Of a DNA stretch of 64,000 nt, positions 52,863-62,144 are shown one piece after another. Each line of letters opens with the position of its first letter. The stretch's first letter is position 1. Below the pieces are notes generated by a model. That model was not told the origin of the DNA and searched no databases. It saw only the letters and a program-made list of their open reading frames with translations. Made by a program: the position numbers and the translations under genes. The DNA lies in NCBI GenBank assembly GCA_913055685.1, contig CAJXKC010000001.1, positions 620,001 through 684,000 on the forward strand, given 5' to 3'. This DNA is from an uncultured Flavobacteriales bacterium (lineage in GTDB: Bacteria > Bacteroidota > Bacteroidia > Flavobacteriales > Schleiferiaceae).

Positions 52863-54239
52863 GTGAATCAGGATTGGAGAAATATTGAGGATTTTGTGCG
52901 CGAGAAGCTAGGGCTGCTCGATGGCGATTCACAACCCGATTGGCTGGCATTTGAAAGAAAGTTGGCCAAGGCCCTCTGGCGAAGAAGACTGCGCCGCGCT
53001 ACTGGTTTAGCGGGGCTTTTGGTCCTACTAGGCTTTAGTCAGATGCTTATTAGTGGCGACTGGCGTCAACCTAGTGAAGAGCAGGATCTTCCTGCGGTTG
53101 GAGTTTTAAAGCGTGCTTATAAGGCCGAGCCTCAGAAAATGCGCACCACAGCCTACAGTCTGGCCAGTGAAGAAATGAAGTCCCTTAGTAGTGCGCGAGA
53201 GAATTCTCCTAACACGGTGGAAGTTTCCAACAAGCAGTTAGGCTCCAATACTATATCTGCTAATACACCCGTGGTTCAAGGCCAGACTAGTAATCTGTCC
53301 GCCACAAAGACTGTAAATACTCAAGAAGCCTTTGACGAAAGTACCGCTGAGCTTTTGGCCTTCGAGTTTTTTGAGCCCTTAGCGATTTCGAAGCCAAGCC
53401 TCGAAGAGGCTTTGGCGACTATAAAAAAAGCGGAGCCGGTAAGACCCTTTTTGGATAGCGATTTAAATCGACAAAGAATAAGAGCAGAAGATGTAGGATA
53501 TAGTGTTGCACGCGATCAACCTTATATAAGTCCCTTGCAAGAGAAGAAACCATGGACTTATAGCCTTAATATTTATCCCAATTTTGCTTTCCGCGAGTTT
53601 AGAATCGACCGACGCAAAAGAGCCTTACTACATTCCGATTTTATCGATGCCATGCAAAATGCGGAACGTTCAGGTTTAAACATGAACGTGGGCTTTGAGG
53701 TGAGTCGCCGGGTAGGAGCCATCACCTACATCAATACGGGTATTGAATACATCAACAATAGTTACCGCGCCGAATTCGACTTCTTGAACTTCAGAAACGC
53801 CAACTTTGACGCCAATACAGGAGAAATTATCAATTATTCGATTCGTAAAGATCCACAGCAAATTGCTTTTAGCAATATCAACAGTTTCCACTTCCTGAAC
53901 ATTCCCTTTAGCGTGAGTTATCAGCCATGGGCCACCGACCATATTCGCATTAATCTCGAATTTGGTTTTAGCGCCTTGTATTTCTTAAAAGCACAAGGGT
54001 CTACCATCGATTACCGAACCCTTGAAACCATCGATTTAAACGATAGGCCTTATCGTAAGTTTATGGCTTCAAGTAGCTTAACGATTGGCTTACAGTACTA
54101 TGTTTCAAGTAATATGAATATCGGTATCGAGCCTACTATGATGTATTTTACCAATAGTATTTATACCGAAGAATACCCCTTTGAGGTGATTCCTTACAGC
54201 ATGGGGGTAAACTTTAAACTGCAAATGAAGCTGCAGTAA
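52863..54239 (+). CDS. Membrane-anchored protein with barrel-like C-terminus, putative anti-sigma partner
   Basis: Starts with GTG at 52863. Of 458 residues, about 1-55 are cytoplasmic and basic (KALWRRRLRRATG just before the membrane), about 56-76 a single helix (LAGLLVLLGFSQML), about 80-230 a Ser/Thr/Asn-rich periplasmic linker, and about 235-458 a beta-rich domain resembling a porin-like outer-membrane barrel (GLNMNVGFEVSRRVGAITYI, INTGIEYINNSYRAEF) with an end in FKLQMKL. Position after an ECF-like sigma gene suggests an anti-sigma or sensor role. I see no named anti-sigma (zinc finger or FecR) domain. Confidence 0.6.
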   Translation: MNQDWRNIEDFVREKLGLLDGDSQPDWLAFERKLAKALWRRRLRRATGLAGLLVLLGFSQMLISGDWRQPSEEQDLPAVGVLKRAYKAEPQKMRTTAYSLASEEMKSLSSARENSPNTVEVSNKQLGSNTISANTPVVQGQTSNLSATKTVNTQEAFDESTAELLAFEFFEPLAISKPSLEEALATIKKAEPVRPFLDSDLNRQRIRAEDVGYSVARDQPYISPLQEKKPWTYSLNIYPNFAFREFRIDRRKRALLHSDFIDAMQNAERSGLNMNVGFEVSRRVGAITYINTGIEYINNSYRAEFDFLNFRNANFDANTGEIINYSIRKDPQQIAFSNINSFHFLNIPFSVSYQPWATDHIRINLEFGFSALYFLKAQGSTIDYRTLETIDLNDRPYRKFMASSSLTIGLQYYVSSNMNIGIEPTMMYFTNSIYTEEYPFEVIPYSMGVNFKLQMKLQ

Positions 54240-54242
54240 TTT

Positions 54243-55397
54243 TTAGAGGCGGGCTAGTTTTTCAATCGCGGCATCCAAGGTAGATTGGTCTTTGGCAAAG
54301 CACAATCGTAAAACTTTATTGTCGGTAGCCTCTCGATAAAAGGGACTTAGCGGAATACCGGCCACCCCAATTTCTTTGCACAACCATTCGGCAAACTCTC
54401 TATCTTTTAAATCGCTTACTGCCGAGTAATCAACCAGCTGAAAGTAAGTACCTTCACTTTTTAGGGCTTTTAACTTAGTTTTTTCGGTAAGCGCCTGCGC
54501 AAGATAAGCGCGCTTCTCGGCATACATATTTCCGACCGCATCCAAGTCGTAATCCTTAAGGTAATCGGCTAAAGCCCATTGCAAGGGGTGATTTACGCTA
54601 AAAACTTGGTACTGGTGCACCTTTTGAAATTCTTTCATAAGCCTCTCGGGCGCCATACAATAACCAATTTTCCAACCGGTGACATGAATGGTTTTACCCA
54701 ATGAGCCGACCACAAAACTGCGCTTTCGTAATTCTGGAAACTGACGTACGCTGCGCTTTTCGCTCGGATCAAAAACTAGATGCTCATAAACCTCGTCGGC
54801 TAGGATGAGAATATTGGAATTACTCACAATTTCTTGCAACTTCTCGTAATCTTCTTTCTGCCAGAGGCGGCCACTGGGATTATGCGGACTATTAATGATA
54901 ATCATTTTTGTCCGGTGACTTAAAACCCGCTTAAGCTGATCCCAGTCGACTTGATAATTAGGGTGAAGAAGCTTAACGGTAATGGGCGTGCCCCCGTGAA
55001 GCTCAATCATAGGGATGTAAGAATCATAGGCTGGACTGAAGAGAATTACTTCATCGCCTTCTCTAATGGTAGTGGCAATAGCAGTGGCTAATGCCTGAGT
55101 GGCGCCAGCCGTGATGGTAATTTCCGTTTGGGCGTCGTAGCGATGACCAAAAGTAGCGGCGCTAATATCGTTTAGCTTCTCCCTAAACACTAAAGCCCCC
55201 GGCATAGGCGCATACTGATGATTGGCATTGTCAATATTCTCCTTTACTTTTTCAAGGAGTTTTGGGTCTACAGGAAAGTCTGGAAAACCTTGAGAAAGGT
55301 TAACGGCCCCATTTTCATTGGCCATTCGCGTCATAACGCTAAAAATGGTTTCTTGAACATGACTAAGATTGCCGCTAAAGCTGATGGGTTTATCCAT
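54243..55397 (-). CDS. PLP-dependent aminotransferase (methionine aminotransferase-like)
   Basis: A 384-residue class I/II aminotransferase. N-terminal NLSQGFPDFP (about 32-41) binds substrate; SPHNPSGRLW carries the cofactor Asn; ADEVYEHLVFD holds the cofactor Asp-Tyr pair; SLGKTIHVTGWKIGY (about 232-246) holds the Schiff-base Lys; the end RLCFAKD has the carboxylate-binding Arg. The pattern is close to YbdL-type methionine or kynurenine-glutamine aminotransferases, so 2-keto-4-methylthiobutyrate transamination is a good guess. Confidence 0.87.
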   Translation of the reverse strand: MDKPISFSGNLSHVQETIFSVMTRMANENGAVNLSQGFPDFPVDPKLLEKVKENIDNANHQYAPMPGALVFREKLNDISAATFGHRYDAQTEITITAGATQALATAIATTIREGDEVILFSPAYDSYIPMIELHGGTPITVKLLHPNYQVDWDQLKRVLSHRTKMIIINSPHNPSGRLWQKEDYEKLQEIVSNSNILILADEVYEHLVFDPSEKRSVRQFPELRKRSFVVGSLGKTIHVTGWKIGYCMAPERLMKEFQKVHQYQVFSVNHPLQWALADYLKDYDLDAVGNMYAEKRAYLAQALTEKTKLKALKSEGTYFQLVDYSAVSDLKDREFAEWLCKEIGVAGIPLSPFYREATDNKVLRLCFAKDQSTLDAAIEKLARL

Positions 55398-55464
55398 ATT
55401 TTCTAAGTAAAAAGGGAATTGAGGCTAAATTAAACTAAAGGAAGCTGATTTGGTTTAATAGGAT

Positions 55465-55995
55465 ATGAAAGTAATTGACAAGGACAAGATTATTGAATTA
55501 AAGTACGTGCTTCGAGAAGGAGGTGCGCAAGGATCGGTGATGGAAATTATGGACGAACATTGGCCTTTAAAATTTTACTTTGGATCAGGTCAGATGATTC
55601 CCGCCTTCGAGGAAAACTTAAGAGGTCGGGCCGAAGGAAGTGCTTTCGATTTTACCATCGCAGCGGCTGATGCCTATGGTGTTTTAGATCCCGCTCTAAT
55701 TAAGGAATATGCTTATGCCGACTTGCCCGAAAGCGAGCGCTTCCCCAATAAGGAGTTTGAGAAAGGTGACCGCTTGGTTTTTGATATGGGCAGCCCAGAT
55801 GAAAAGTTAGGCACGGTGAGCGAAGTCTTAGAAAACTCGGTTTTAATTGATTTCAATCATTCCTTGGCTGGAAAAGACTTGCACTTTAGTGGCCAAGTTT
55901 TATACATACGTGAGCCGCGCGAAGAAGAGCTTCTGGCTAAGCGCTATATTGAGCCAAACGGAATTCGCTCCGACAGTCGCCTAAGACCCGAGTAG
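55465..55995 (+). CDS. FKBP-type peptidyl-prolyl isomerase (SlyD-like)
   Basis: A 176-residue cytoplasmic protein with the SlyD-like arrangement: VLREGGAQGSVMEIMDEHWPLKFYFGSGQMIPAFEENLRG is the FKBP part (about 13-52), split by an inserted-flap region (about 75-130, with DPALIKEYAYADLPESERF), and LIDFNHSLAGKDLHFSGQVLYI (about 131-152) closes the fold. No His-rich metal tail is present, unlike E. coli SlyD. It acts as a proline isomerase/chaperone. Confidence 0.85.
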   Translation: MKVIDKDKIIELKYVLREGGAQGSVMEIMDEHWPLKFYFGSGQMIPAFEENLRGRAEGSAFDFTIAAADAYGVLDPALIKEYAYADLPESERFPNKEFEKGDRLVFDMGSPDEKLGTVSEVLENSVLIDFNHSLAGKDLHFSGQVLYIREPREEELLAKRYIEPNGIRSDSRLRPE

Positions 55996-56017
55996 AGCAC
56001 AAAAGACATAATTATGG

Positions 56018-56043
56018 AAGGCCTGCATTGCGGGCCTTTTCTT
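56018..56043 (+). terminator. Intrinsic terminator after the FKBP gene
   Basis: AAGGCCTG / CGGGCCTT stem (one G-T pair) with a five-base loop, followed by TTTTCTTAT. It separates the FKBP gene from the ABC-F gene at 56067. Confidence 0.7.
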
Positions 56044-56066
56044 ATGCTTAATTTCGCCTTCCCGAG

Positions 56067-57941
56067 ATGAATTACCTATCCGTCGAAAATATTGCCAAGT
56101 CTTATGGAGCGCGAAAGCTCTTTGAAGGAGTTTCATTTGGTTTAGCTGAAGGAGAAAAAGCGGCCTTAGTAGCCCGTAATGGAAGTGGTAAAACCACTAT
56201 GCTTCGGATTCTGGCCGGTGTCGAGGAACCTGACCAAGGCTTAGTTACCTTTCGTAAAGGTATACGCGTAGAGTTTTTGAGTCAGGAGCCCGATTTAGTT
56301 CCAGAGCGAAGTATTTTGCAAAGTGTATTGGCGGTAGACAATCCAATGACGCAGGCCATTTTGGAGTATGAGGAAGCTTTGGAGAACCCCAATCAGGCGG
56401 AAGCCTATCAAAGAGCCTTCGAAAAAATGGACCGCCTTAAGGCCTGGGACTTTGAAGGCCAAGTGAAAACTGTGCTGGGAAAACTGGGTCTGCATCAAGT
56501 GCATCAAAAAATTGCTCCCCTTTCTGGAGGGCAGAAGAAGCGGGTGGCCCTGGCGCGAATTTTAATTTCCTCACCCGATCTATTAATTCTTGATGAGCCT
56601 ACGAACCACCTCGACTTGGATATGATCGAGTGGCTAGAAGCCTACCTAGGACAAAAGGGTAAAACCTTGTTAATGGTGACCCACGACCGCTATTTCCTAG
56701 AATCGGTTTGTGATATTATTTTAGAACTGGAGGATCAAAAGCTCTACAAACATCCTGGAAATTATACCGCATTTTTGGAGCGCAAAGCTGAACGACAAGA
56801 AGCGGAGGCCTCGAAGGTGGATAAGGCTCGTAATTTGATGCGGAAGGAGCTGGAATGGATGCGCCGTCAGCCAAAAGCAAGAGGGACCAAGAGCAAGGCC
56901 CGGATAGACGCCTTTGGGGAATTAAAAAAAGTGGCACATACCGATTTAGGAGAAGATGAGTTAAAGCTGAATATTAAAATGACCCGCTTGGGCTCCAAGA
57001 TTATCGAGGTTCATAAACTGCGCAAGGCTTATGGCGATAAACTCATTTTAGATTCCTTTAATTACGTCTTTAAAAAAGGGGAAAAAGCAGGCATCGTTGG
57101 TCCGAATGGCGTAGGGAAATCTACCTTAATGCGACTCATCACCAAGCAGGAGGAAGCGGATGGGGGAAAGGTTATAATTGGCGATACGGTGCAGTTTGGC
57201 TTTTATACTCAGGGCGGATTAAACCTAAAAGAAGACAAAAGGGTAATTGATGTTGTTAAGGATATTGCCGAATACATTCCCCGTGAAGGGAAAGGAGGAG
57301 ACCTAAGTGCTAGTCAGCTTTTAGAGCGTTTTTTATTCGATGGTGATAAGCAATACACCTATGTGTCTAAGCTTAGCGGTGGCGAAAAAAGACGCTTGTA
57401 TCTGTGTACCATTTTAATGGCTAATCCCAATTTTTTGATTTTGGATGAGCCGACCAACGACCTTGATATTCTCACTTTAAATGTACTGGAAGACTTTTTA
57501 TTGGAGTTTCCAGGTTGTGTATTAGTGATTACCCACGATCGTTTCTTTATGGATAAGATCAGTGATCACTTATTTGTTTTTGAAGGCAATGGCGAGCTCC
57601 GCGATTTCCCTGGCAATTACAGCGAGTATCGAGCGGCCCTGAAAGAAGAGGCAGAAAAGAAACGCTTACGAGAGAGTTCGCAGGTTAAGGTGAAAAAAGC
57701 GGTGGCAGAAAAACCCAAGGAGAAAACCAAGCTAACCTATGCGGAAAGATTAGAGTTTGAAGCCTTGGAAGGTGAGATAGAAAGTCTCGAAGAGGAAAGG
57801 GCCAGTTTGGCCTCGGACTTAGAGAGCTCAGCCACCGATGCAGAAAAGGTTATGGAGATTTCTCAGAAATTAGAGCAAGTTCAAAGTGCCTTGGAAGAAA
57901 AAGAGCTCCGTTGGTTGGAGCTCTCAGAATTTGCGGAGTAA
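56067..57941 (+). CDS. ABC-F family ATPase (Uup-like)
   Basis: A 624-residue soluble protein with two ABC domains and no membrane helices. First: Walker A ARNGSGKTT (about 35-43), signature LSGGQKKRV, Walker B LLILDEPTNHLDLDM. Second: VGPNGVGKST (about 345-354), LSGGEKRRLYL, DEPTNDLDILT. The linker between has the usual charged helices (QEAEASKVDKARNLM), and a C-terminal coiled coil of ~75 residues (about 550-624) is the Uup trait. ABC-F proteins act on the ribosome or on DNA intermediates. Confidence 0.9.
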   Translation: MNYLSVENIAKSYGARKLFEGVSFGLAEGEKAALVARNGSGKTTMLRILAGVEEPDQGLVTFRKGIRVEFLSQEPDLVPERSILQSVLAVDNPMTQAILEYEEALENPNQAEAYQRAFEKMDRLKAWDFEGQVKTVLGKLGLHQVHQKIAPLSGGQKKRVALARILISSPDLLILDEPTNHLDLDMIEWLEAYLGQKGKTLLMVTHDRYFLESVCDIILELEDQKLYKHPGNYTAFLERKAERQEAEASKVDKARNLMRKELEWMRRQPKARGTKSKARIDAFGELKKVAHTDLGEDELKLNIKMTRLGSKIIEVHKLRKAYGDKLILDSFNYVFKKGEKAGIVGPNGVGKSTLMRLITKQEEADGGKVIIGDTVQFGFYTQGGLNLKEDKRVIDVVKDIAEYIPREGKGGDLSASQLLERFLFDGDKQYTYVSKLSGGEKRRLYLCTILMANPNFLILDEPTNDLDILTLNVLEDFLLEFPGCVLVITHDRFFMDKISDHLFVFEGNGELRDFPGNYSEYRAALKEEAEKKRLRESSQVKVKKAVAEKPKEKTKLTYAERLEFEALEGEIESLEEERASLASDLESSATDAEKVMEISQKLEQVQSALEEKELRWLELSEFAE

Positions 57942-57948
57942 ATTTTCC

Positions 57949-58512
57949 TTAGAATTTTTTAGTGTACATATGACAATAGGGAGTGCCACCTTTCTTTTGG
58001 TAATAGTCGTGGTGATATTCCTCTTGTTCACGGTAAAAGGTTGCATTACCGGTAATTTCTGTCGCTACATCGTAGCCCTTTTCCTTTAAGATTCCTACCA
58101 GCTTTTCGGCAATTACTTTTTGCTCTTCATTAAGGTAGAAAATAGCACTGCGATACTGCGTGCCGATATCTGGACCTTGGCGGTTAACCTGAGTAGGATC
58201 ATGGGTTTCAAAGAATAGCTTGCAAAGGCTTTCATAATCTATCTTGGATGGATCATAAATAACCTCTACCGTTTCAGCATGTCCGGTTCTACCGGTGCAA
58301 ACTTCTTTATAACTAGGATTAGCAACATGCCCCCCGGCATAGCCTACATTGGTTTCAATAACCCCTTCGGCCTGTTGAAGGTAATATTCTGTTCCCCAAT
58401 AACAACCCGAAGCGAATAAAGCGCGGGCATATTCTTTAGAATCACTCATTTCTTGTGCCTTTAATCCAAATGCCGCCACTAAAGCGACTATTAATGAAAC
58501 TCCTGCTCTCAT
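57949..58512 (-). CDS. msrA: Peptide methionine sulfoxide reductase A, secreted
   Basis: Repairs oxidised methionine (S-epimer). The ATG at 58512 gives MRAGVSLIVALVAAFGLKAQ, a signal peptide, so the enzyme works in the periplasm; a start 12 codons earlier would add a non-hydrophobic leader. The 187-residue protein has FASGCYWGTEYYL (catalytic Cys, normally GCFWG), GYAGG, and YFE-type FETHDPTQVNRQGPDIGTQYRS. A C-terminal Cys (PYCHMYTKKF) is the probable recycling thiol. Its 3' end is seven bases from the ABC-F stop. Confidence 0.92.
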   Translation of the reverse strand: MRAGVSLIVALVAAFGLKAQEMSDSKEYARALFASGCYWGTEYYLQQAEGVIETNVGYAGGHVANPSYKEVCTGRTGHAETVEVIYDPSKIDYESLCKLFFETHDPTQVNRQGPDIGTQYRSAIFYLNEEQKVIAEKLVGILKEKGYDVATEITGNATFYREQEEYHHDYYQKKGGTPYCHMYTKKF

Positions 58513-58532
58513 TGTTTCCTTTTCAGGAATAA

Positions 58533-58562
58533 CGAATGTAGCAAGCAATAAGTTTGAGCCAA
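58533..58562 (-). promoter_or_regulatory. Promoter of msrA (-33 TTG, 19 bases, -7 TACATTCG)
   Basis: On the minus strand TTG at 58562-58560, a 19-base spacer and TACATTCG at 58540-58533 (one mismatch to TAnnTTTG), 20 bases before the ATG at 58512. Confidence 0.5.
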
Positions 58563-58580
58563 ATTCGATTTAGGCTTTTT

Positions 58581-59579
58581 TTAAGCTTTGGGTAAAAAAC
58601 CTTTTTCAATCAGTTTTTCAGCGATTTGGACCGTGTTTGTTGCCGCGCCTTTGCGTAGGTTATCGGCCACTATCCAAAGGTTAACGCAGTTTACGCGACT
58701 CAGATCACGGCGCACTCTGCCCACAAATACGTCATCCTTATGCTCGGCATAACGGGGCATGGGGTATAAGTTAACTTCGATATTGTCTTGAAGTCTTACT
58801 CCCTCAGTATCGGCAATTAGCTTTTTAAGATCACTAATCTGGAATTCATTTTCGAATTCAATGTTTACGCTTTCGCTATGACCACCCTTTACCGGGATTC
58901 GCACTGCGGTTGCTGTAACATCAACCTTTTCATCACCAAGAATTTTCTTAGTCTCATTGGTAAGTTTCATCTCCTCCTTGGTGTATCCATTTTCAAGGAA
59001 GACATCGCAGTGCGGTAATGCGTTTTCATGAATAGGATAAGGATAGGCCATTTCCCCTTCGAGGCCATTTTTTTCGTTCTCCAATTGCTGAACGGCCTTC
59101 ATTCCTGTACCGGTTATACTCTGGTAAGTGCTTATCACCACCCTATTAATTTGGTATTTCTGATGCAAGGGCGCGAGTACCATTACCAATTGAATAGTAC
59201 TGCAATTAGGATTGGCAATGATGCGATCTTCCGCTTCCAATTGTTCGCCATTTATTTCGGGAACTACCAATTTTTTAGAGGGGTCCATTCGCCAGGCCGA
59301 GGAATTGTCAACGACGTAAGTTCCTTGCTCAGCAAAGCGTGGCGCCCACTCTAAGCTGGTATCTCCACCGGCCGAAAAAAGAGCCAAATCGGGTTTCGCA
59401 GCGAGGGCCATGTCTAGATCAATTACCTCTAACTCTCGTCCCGCAAAAGCAATCTTCTTGCCTACCGAACGCTTGGAAGCCACCGCCAAAATTTCGTGTT
59501 TATCGAAGCCTCTTTCTTCTAAAACTTTGAACATTACTGCTCCAACCATGCCGGTTGCCCCTACAACTGCGATTTTCAT
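58581..59579 (-). CDS. asd: Aspartate-semialdehyde dehydrogenase
   Basis: Converts aspartyl phosphate to aspartate semialdehyde for lysine, threonine, methionine and diaminopimelate. The 332-residue protein has GATGMVGAVM (about 8-17, NADP loop), catalytic Cys in ANPNCSTIQLV (about 126-136), the ITGTGMKAVQQLE region and the His in KGGHSES (about 232-238). It is the normal length for the gram-negative-type enzyme. It has its own promoter facing away from the lamin-tail gene. Confidence 0.94.
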   Translation of the reverse strand: MKIAVVGATGMVGAVMFKVLEERGFDKHEILAVASKRSVGKKIAFAGRELEVIDLDMALAAKPDLALFSAGGDTSLEWAPRFAEQGTYVVDNSSAWRMDPSKKLVVPEINGEQLEAEDRIIANPNCSTIQLVMVLAPLHQKYQINRVVISTYQSITGTGMKAVQQLENEKNGLEGEMAYPYPIHENALPHCDVFLENGYTKEEMKLTNETKKILGDEKVDVTATAVRIPVKGGHSESVNIEFENEFQISDLKKLIADTEGVRLQDNIEVNLYPMPRYAEHKDDVFVGRVRRDLSRVNCVNLWIVADNLRKGAATNTVQIAEKLIEKGFLPKA

Positions 59580-59596
59580 TACTTAAATTTAGGCTG

Positions 59597-59604
59597 CAAA
59601 AATA
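59597..59604 (-). promoter_or_regulatory. -7 promoter element of asd
   Basis: TATTTTTG on the minus strand, a full TAnnTTTG match, 17 bases before the asd ATG in the 42-base divergent gap. Confidence 0.45.
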
Positions 59605-59621
59605 ACCTAAAACCTGAACCT

Positions 59622-62141
59622 ATGTTTCGTATCATTCTATTAATGGTGCCCCTTTCGCTATGGGCGCAAATCACGGTATTTGACAATTTTAAAGACGGAG
59701 ACTTTAGCGCGAACCCTAGTTGGTGGGGCGATATCAGTACTTTTCAAGTCGACAATAACAGCTTGCGCTTGCAGGACAGTGTCGCTGGTCAAGCTTATTT
59801 AGCGCTGGCAAGCCCTATTTCGGAGCAGGCTGAATGGATTTGGCAGTGCCGAATGGTCTTTAACCCCAGCAGTTCTAATTATCTTGATTTAATCTTACTG
59901 AGTGACCGTGACTCATTAAATGCTAGTTTCCATGGTTATTACCTTCGCTTAGGTGGCAGCAAGGACCAGCTTTGCCTTTGGCGTAAAGATTATTCTGAGG
60001 ACACTCTATTGGCTTGTAGTAAAGAGGATTTGCTAGACTTGGCCAGCCTGAATCTTAAAATCCGCATTCAGCGCGATGCTAATTTTAATTGGACAGTCGC
60101 TTTGGACTCAGCTGGACTATGGTTAAGCTTATTTAGCGTCCCAGACTCTGCCTATCGTTTGTCTCGAGCTGCCGGTTGGTTTTGCCATTACACTAAAACG
60201 CGCGCCAATTTATTTTACTTAGATAGTTTGCAAATTGTAGGTTTTCCAGCCCTCGATTCGGTCGCGCCCCGACTGCAATCTAGCAGCATTAAAAAGGGTA
60301 AACTGGAACTTCTTTTTGATGAAAGCCTCCAAGGTATAGACTCTGCATTCCTAAGCACAGAAGCTTTAGGCTGGCAATTGAATGGCGCTTCATTAAGGCT
60401 AGAAGCCAAGCAAGGCTTTCCAGTAAATGATAGCTTTACTGTTCGTTTATATGGACTAAGAGATTTGTTCGATAATCGACTTGACACAAGTCTTCGGTTA
60501 ATTGACTATCAGGCTTTTTGGGGCGATGTGAAATTTAGTGAAATCATGTTCGACCCGAGTCCTCCAGTTGGCTCCACTCTTTTGGGCTTCCCTGAAGCCG
60601 AGTATCTGGAGGTTTTTAATAGCAGCGCCAAAGACTTAGATTTAGAAGATTGGCAATTGATAATTGACGACGCGAATTACCCATTAAGCAAGTTTAATCT
60701 TCAAGCTCATCAATACACGCTTTTTTGCGACCAAGATCAGGCCTCTTTTTGGCCCAGGGATTACGCCCCCATTTATCTGCCTTGGTCTATTTATGAATTG
60801 GCCAATGAAGGCAGTTTTATTGGGTTAATTTCTGCCGAAGGCCGGTGGATAGATAGTTTATATTATCGCCCAGAATGGCTTGAAAGCCATAAGCAGGATG
60901 GAGGCTGGAGCTTGGAATGCCGGGACCTTGAGGTAAGTTGCAGAGGAGCCATAAATTGGACCAGCTCTCAGTCTTCGGAGGGTGGCAGCCCTGAAGCGAT
61001 CAACTCGGTTTATGGTAGCTTGAAGGATAGCTTGGGACCTGCTCTTAATTTTTGGGCACTGGCTCGAAACGATCACTTGGTGCTTAGCTTTAACGAAAAC
61101 TTATTTTGCGATTCGCTCGCCTACAGCATAAACCCTCCCTGGCCGGTGGAGTCTGTTTGGTTGGAAGGAAAGCAATTACACGTATTTTTTAAAGAGCCCT
61201 TGGAGGGGGGCATGGAGTATAGGTTTAGCTGTTTAAATCCTCTTTTTGACTGTATGGCCAATAGCAGTCGAGTTGACAGCTTATACTTTAGCCTTGCGGC
61301 TCCACTTAGTCCAGGTGTGCTGCGTATAAGTGAAGTACTCTTTAATCCTGATCCAGATGGGATAGACTTTGTAGAAGTGTATAATTTAAGCCCAAATCCT
61401 ATCGACTTACAGGAGCTGCGAATTGCTGCATGGGACTTGGATAATAATATGGCCGGACCGCCATTATTAATAAGCTCGCAATCGCGATATTTAGCTTCGG
61501 GAGAGGTGCTGGCTTTATGCGAAGATCTAGAACCACTGCTAAAGACCCATCAGGCGAAAGCTTCCCATTGTTTGGAAATCGGCAATTTACCTTCTATGTC
61601 TGATCAAGGCGCGGCGTTGCAATTAATGACCAGCAGTTTTGAAATAATAGATCAAGTAGCTTTTACGGACCGGGCGCATAGTCCTTTTATAGGAGATCCA
61701 GAGGGGGTGAGCCTAAAGCGACTTTATTGGCAGGGACCAGCCATACGCGATTATCATTGGGAGAGTAGTACTAAGGCAGAATCCTATGCTAGTCCGGGTG
61801 AGATTAAGCATCCCAAGCAGTCTGCTACCAATGTCTTATGGCAACCCGATTCGCCCTATTTCACCCCTAATGGTGATTACGATAAGGATGGAGTGGATTT
61901 GCTCTATAATTTTGAAAGTCCGGGAAATTGGGGGCAGGTTTATATTTTAGATCGCTGGGGCTATTTGCAGTGTGAGTTGGAGTCGGGGTTACTCTTGGAT
62001 AAGCAAGGCAGGATGAGATGGAATGGCCAAAATCAGCAAGGCGAATTGTGTGAAAGCGGTATATACACAGCCGTTCTTAAGTACATTGAGTCAGGGGGCT
62101 ATGAAGGCCAGGCAGCTTGCACCTTAACTTTAATACGATAA
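59622..62141 (+). CDS. Large secreted lamin-tail-domain protein with gliding/T9SS-like C-terminus
   Basis: An 839-residue extracytoplasmic protein with a signal peptide (MFRIILLMVPLSLWAQ, 1-16), an N-terminal beta-sandwich of concanavalin-like character (about 20-205), an Ig/SbsA-like domain (about 210-300), two lamin-tail domains (about 305-440 with VKFSEIMFDPSPP; about 565-680 with LRISEVLFNPDPDGIDFVE), and a C-terminal ~95-residue FlgD/CHU_C-like domain (YFTPNGDYDKDGVD, VYILDRWGYLQ, SGIYTAVLKYIESGG). That end is typical of Bacteroidota gliding or T9SS-exported proteins. Binding or surface role; no catalytic site. Confidence 0.8.
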   Translation: MFRIILLMVPLSLWAQITVFDNFKDGDFSANPSWWGDISTFQVDNNSLRLQDSVAGQAYLALASPISEQAEWIWQCRMVFNPSSSNYLDLILLSDRDSLNASFHGYYLRLGGSKDQLCLWRKDYSEDTLLACSKEDLLDLASLNLKIRIQRDANFNWTVALDSAGLWLSLFSVPDSAYRLSRAAGWFCHYTKTRANLFYLDSLQIVGFPALDSVAPRLQSSSIKKGKLELLFDESLQGIDSAFLSTEALGWQLNGASLRLEAKQGFPVNDSFTVRLYGLRDLFDNRLDTSLRLIDYQAFWGDVKFSEIMFDPSPPVGSTLLGFPEAEYLEVFNSSAKDLDLEDWQLIIDDANYPLSKFNLQAHQYTLFCDQDQASFWPRDYAPIYLPWSIYELANEGSFIGLISAEGRWIDSLYYRPEWLESHKQDGGWSLECRDLEVSCRGAINWTSSQSSEGGSPEAINSVYGSLKDSLGPALNFWALARNDHLVLSFNENLFCDSLAYSINPPWPVESVWLEGKQLHVFFKEPLEGGMEYRFSCLNPLFDCMANSSRVDSLYFSLAAPLSPGVLRISEVLFNPDPDGIDFVEVYNLSPNPIDLQELRIAAWDLDNNMAGPPLLISSQSRYLASGEVLALCEDLEPLLKTHQAKASHCLEIGNLPSMSDQGAALQLMTSSFEIIDQVAFTDRAHSPFIGDPEGVSLKRLYWQGPAIRDYHWESSTKAESYASPGEIKHPKQSATNVLWQPDSPYFTPNGDYDKDGVDLLYNFESPGNWGQVYILDRWGYLQCELESGLLLDKQGRMRWNGQNQQGELCESGIYTAVLKYIESGGYEGQAACTLTLIR

Positions 62142-62144
62142 AAG

